From positions 806,001 to 870,000 of the forward strand of contig NZ_JAJGZV010000002.1 of the NCBI RefSeq assembly GCF_020805785.1: 64,000 bases of DNA, read 5' to 3'. The notes beneath the pieces are model-generated. The model was not told where the DNA came from, searched no databases, and was given only the letters and a program-made list of their open reading frames with translations. Source of the DNA: Flavobacterium chungbukense. Its GTDB lineage: Bacteria; Bacteroidota; Bacteroidia; Flavobacteriales; Flavobacteriaceae. The first letter of the stretch is position 1, and the number at the start of each line of letters is the position of its first letter. Below are positions 62,304 through 64,000 of this stretch, piece after piece. Position numbers and translations under genes: made by a program.

Positions 62304-63635
62304 TTAATTATAATTTTGATAAATCGGAATTTTCAAACCAGCGTAAATATTACAGCCTTTTGAAGTGTTTGAAAATAAATTAGTAAACAGAGTTCCAGAA
62401 CCAACAAACAAAGGTCCTGCTCTAAAACCTGCTCCGATTTGCGTTCCGCTGTATTCCATATAAGTTACAGGAACGTAAAAACTAAATTGTCTTGTTTCGT
62501 ATCTTGGTGTAAAAGTTACCGAATTGGCAATCGCCGTTCCGTTTACTTTTTTGGCGTCTACCAAACTAAAATCTGTACTTAAATTCAAATAAAATTTCTG
62601 GTTGATATTCCAGTCAAAGTTAGTATGCAAAGCGGTTGGAAGATTGGCTTGGATTCCTTTTCGTGATGAAATTTTAGTATAATTAGCATTGAAGAATTCA
62701 AAAATATTATCGGCACTTTCGATATCGTCTTGTGTTACTCTTCCGTTTAAGTTATACGTGTTTTCGACAACATTTTTATAATTTAATTTTCCGATATCGG
62801 TAATAGAAGCCGCTGCTTTAAACTTGTATCGATTTCCGATACAGGTATGACAATTGGTACGGTATTCATACGTAAAACCTAAATCAAATCCGACTCCTGC
62901 AGAACCAGCATCAAATTTCGGATCTTCACCATTATCATAATCGTAACTCGCTGCAGTTCTTAACGTTCCTGTAGAATAATATTCACTCAATTCTGGATTA
63001 ACATTATTCCTATTGAATGCTACGCTGATATCATTTCCGTTAAGATAACCGTTTACTCCTGCCATTAAGTATTTTACGGTAATTCCCCCTTTTACAAAAT
63101 GATCGTCTCGATCAAGCAAAACAGTTGCATAGCTTGCTCCGATTTCTGCCCACGAATTGGTAACGCCATTCGGATTTCCGCCTTGTATCATAAAACTGTT
63201 AGAAAAATCAGTATCCTTGTTCACTTCATCTACAAGCTGTCCGTTTACATCTACAAGATTAGTAACACTTCTCACGCGCGTAAAAAGCGCCACACTATGC
63301 ACAGGCGTAATGTTCAGCATAACCGATGGTCCAAGAATATCGATATTGAAATTTCCTCTGTTGTTCGATTTAAAATTTTTGTTGGCTTCGGTGTCAAAAT
63401 CGTAACCACCGTCTAAAATACTGGCAAAATTGACACTGTACAAGTCATTCTGACCAGTTCCGCTGGCAGAAAAAAGGGTTACATCTGCTCTATATTTAGA
63501 GTCGACAATAACAGAAGGATTAAAAATAGCCGACTGGATTCCGGCATAATTATCATCTCTAAATCCAAAATACGATTGCGATCTCGCATAAAAAAAGCTT
63601 CCAAAGAAGCATAATAAAAGTAAAGTTTTCTTCAT
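62304..63635 (-). CDS. DUF5723-type outer-membrane protein
   Basis: 443 aa with a signal peptide (ending YARSQS). It begins SYFGFRDDNYAGIQSAIFNP (an N-P-A/S-like block of FadL/PorP-type barrels), has many aromatic beta strands, and ends GCNIYAGLKIPIYQNYN. A Cys pair TNCHTCIGN lies mid-protein. Probably a beta-barrel in the outer membrane; substrate unknown. Confidence 0.85.
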   Translation of the reverse strand: MKKTLLLLCFFGSFFYARSQSYFGFRDDNYAGIQSAIFNPSVIVDSKYRADVTLFSASGTGQNDLYSVNFASILDGGYDFDTEANKNFKSNNRGNFNIDILGPSVMLNITPVHSVALFTRVRSVTNLVDVNGQLVDEVNKDTDFSNSFMIQGGNPNGVTNSWAEIGASYATVLLDRDDHFVKGGITVKYLMAGVNGYLNGNDISVAFNRNNVNPELSEYYSTGTLRTAASYDYDNGEDPKFDAGSAGVGFDLGFTYEYRTNCHTCIGNRYKFKAAASITDIGKLNYKNVVENTYNLNGRVTQDDIESADNIFEFFNANYTKISSRKGIQANLPTALHTNFDWNINQKFYLNLSTDFSLVDAKKVNGTAIANSVTFTPRYETRQFSFYVPVTYMEYSGTQIGAGFRAGPLFVGSGTLFTNLFSNTSKGCNIYAGLKIPIYQNYN

Positions 63636-63965
63636 AGATTAATTTTAATGTTTGGTTATTTTTGGTGTAGCAAATATGAGGTAAAAAAAGTCAAAAAAAA
63701 ACTTAACGAATTATGAATTCGTTAAGTTTTTTTTTGAGGTTCTTAGGCGCTAAGGTTCTAAGATTCTAAGTCTTAGACTAGTCTTATAAATCTTACTTCG
63801 TAAGATTGTGATGTCTTATTTATCTTAAACCTAAGTCGATAACATTCTCAGATTTCTTTATTTTTAAAACAAAAAAAAGCCGAACAAATGTCCAGCTTAA
63901 ATATTTTATGTTCAAAGAAAAAAACTTAGAACCTTAGCATCTTAGAAACTCAGAAACTTTAAAAA
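63636..63965. other. Intergenic region with two terminators and CTAAG arms
   Basis: Palindrome ACTTAACGAATT/AATTCGTTAAGT with A/T runs at 63693-63730. CTAAG arms at 63736-63770 and 63925-63960. A second hairpin AAGCCGAACA/TGTCCAGCTT at 63877-63898 has its T-run on the minus strand. The rest is A+T-rich spacer. Confidence 0.7.
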
Positions 63966-64000
63966 TTAGTAAACCTCAGAAGCTTCTTTCAATTTCTCCA
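63966..64000 (-). CDS. C-terminal end of a minus-strand gene
   Basis: Only the last ten codons (EKLKEASEVY and stop) are visible. The terminator at 63877-63898 downstream supports a real gene. Identity cannot be told. Confidence 0.4.
   Translation of the reverse strand, partial: EKLKEASEVY

Overview
The window looks like chromosomal DNA of a Flavobacterium (Bacteroidota) close to F. johnsoniae. The evidence is the low G+C content, the absence of Shine-Dalgarno sites, promoters of the TTG-N23-TAnnTTTG type, the gliding gene gldI, Bacteroidota-type GMP synthase, PurM, GSIII and GH92 genes, and many palindromic intergenic repeats. It is almost all ordinary core genome. No rRNA, tRNA, transposase, prophage or CRISPR array was seen.

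Layout. 1-6 kb: an OsmC-family gene (cut by the edge), two LysM envelope proteins and guaA, all on the minus strand. 6-15 kb: two small envelope proteins, a CbpA/CbpM co-chaperone pair, a RidA-like protein, a CLC antiporter with fluoride-type motifs, then an nrnA-gldI-PPIase-PPIase operon. 15-27 kb: an EamA transporter, a DoxX-like protein, aquaporin Z, a fatty acid hydroxylase/sterol desaturase-type enzyme, an M61 peptidase, a GH92 mannosidase, several hypothetical proteins and purM. 27-32 kb: a divergent pair of glutamine synthetases (type III and type II) and a TerC protein. 32-34.9 kb: a lipoprotein, an esterase and an AraC-type regulator.

35-38.5 kb holds four tandem paralogues of a small exported beta-sandwich protein that resembles a free-standing T9SS C-terminal domain. 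Three of them share a long upstream element, a promoter and a 3' UTR. The same upstream element also lies in front of the neighbouring araC gene, so a small regulon is likely.

38.6-41.8 kb is the accessory island. It has a 293-bp-period palindromic repeat cluster, an unknown two-barrel protein, and a reverse transcriptase of the defence (UG/DRT) type preceded by about 450 bp of non-coding DNA. That DNA folds into at least five hairpins, yet its antisense strand carries one frame free of stop codons for 105 codons. This is the combination expected of a DRT2-like system, in which a non-coding RNA is copied into a repetitive gene. It is the strongest candidate here for a system not yet described.

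41.8-55 kb: fused acyl-CoA mutase icmF, an L,D-transpeptidase, an SGNH lipoprotein, a DUF4197 lipoprotein, purU, katA, two tandem copies of a putative small RNA gene, a periplasmic-binding-like protein and pyrF. 55-62 kb is a stress and envelope module: Dps, CsbD, an AraC/response regulator/CHASE3 histidine kinase operon, then a DUF4142 lipoprotein, a porin-like barrel, an Lmo0937-type peptide, a YtxH protein and a holin-like protein. The window ends with a DUF5723 outer-membrane protein and the last codons of a further minus-strand gene.
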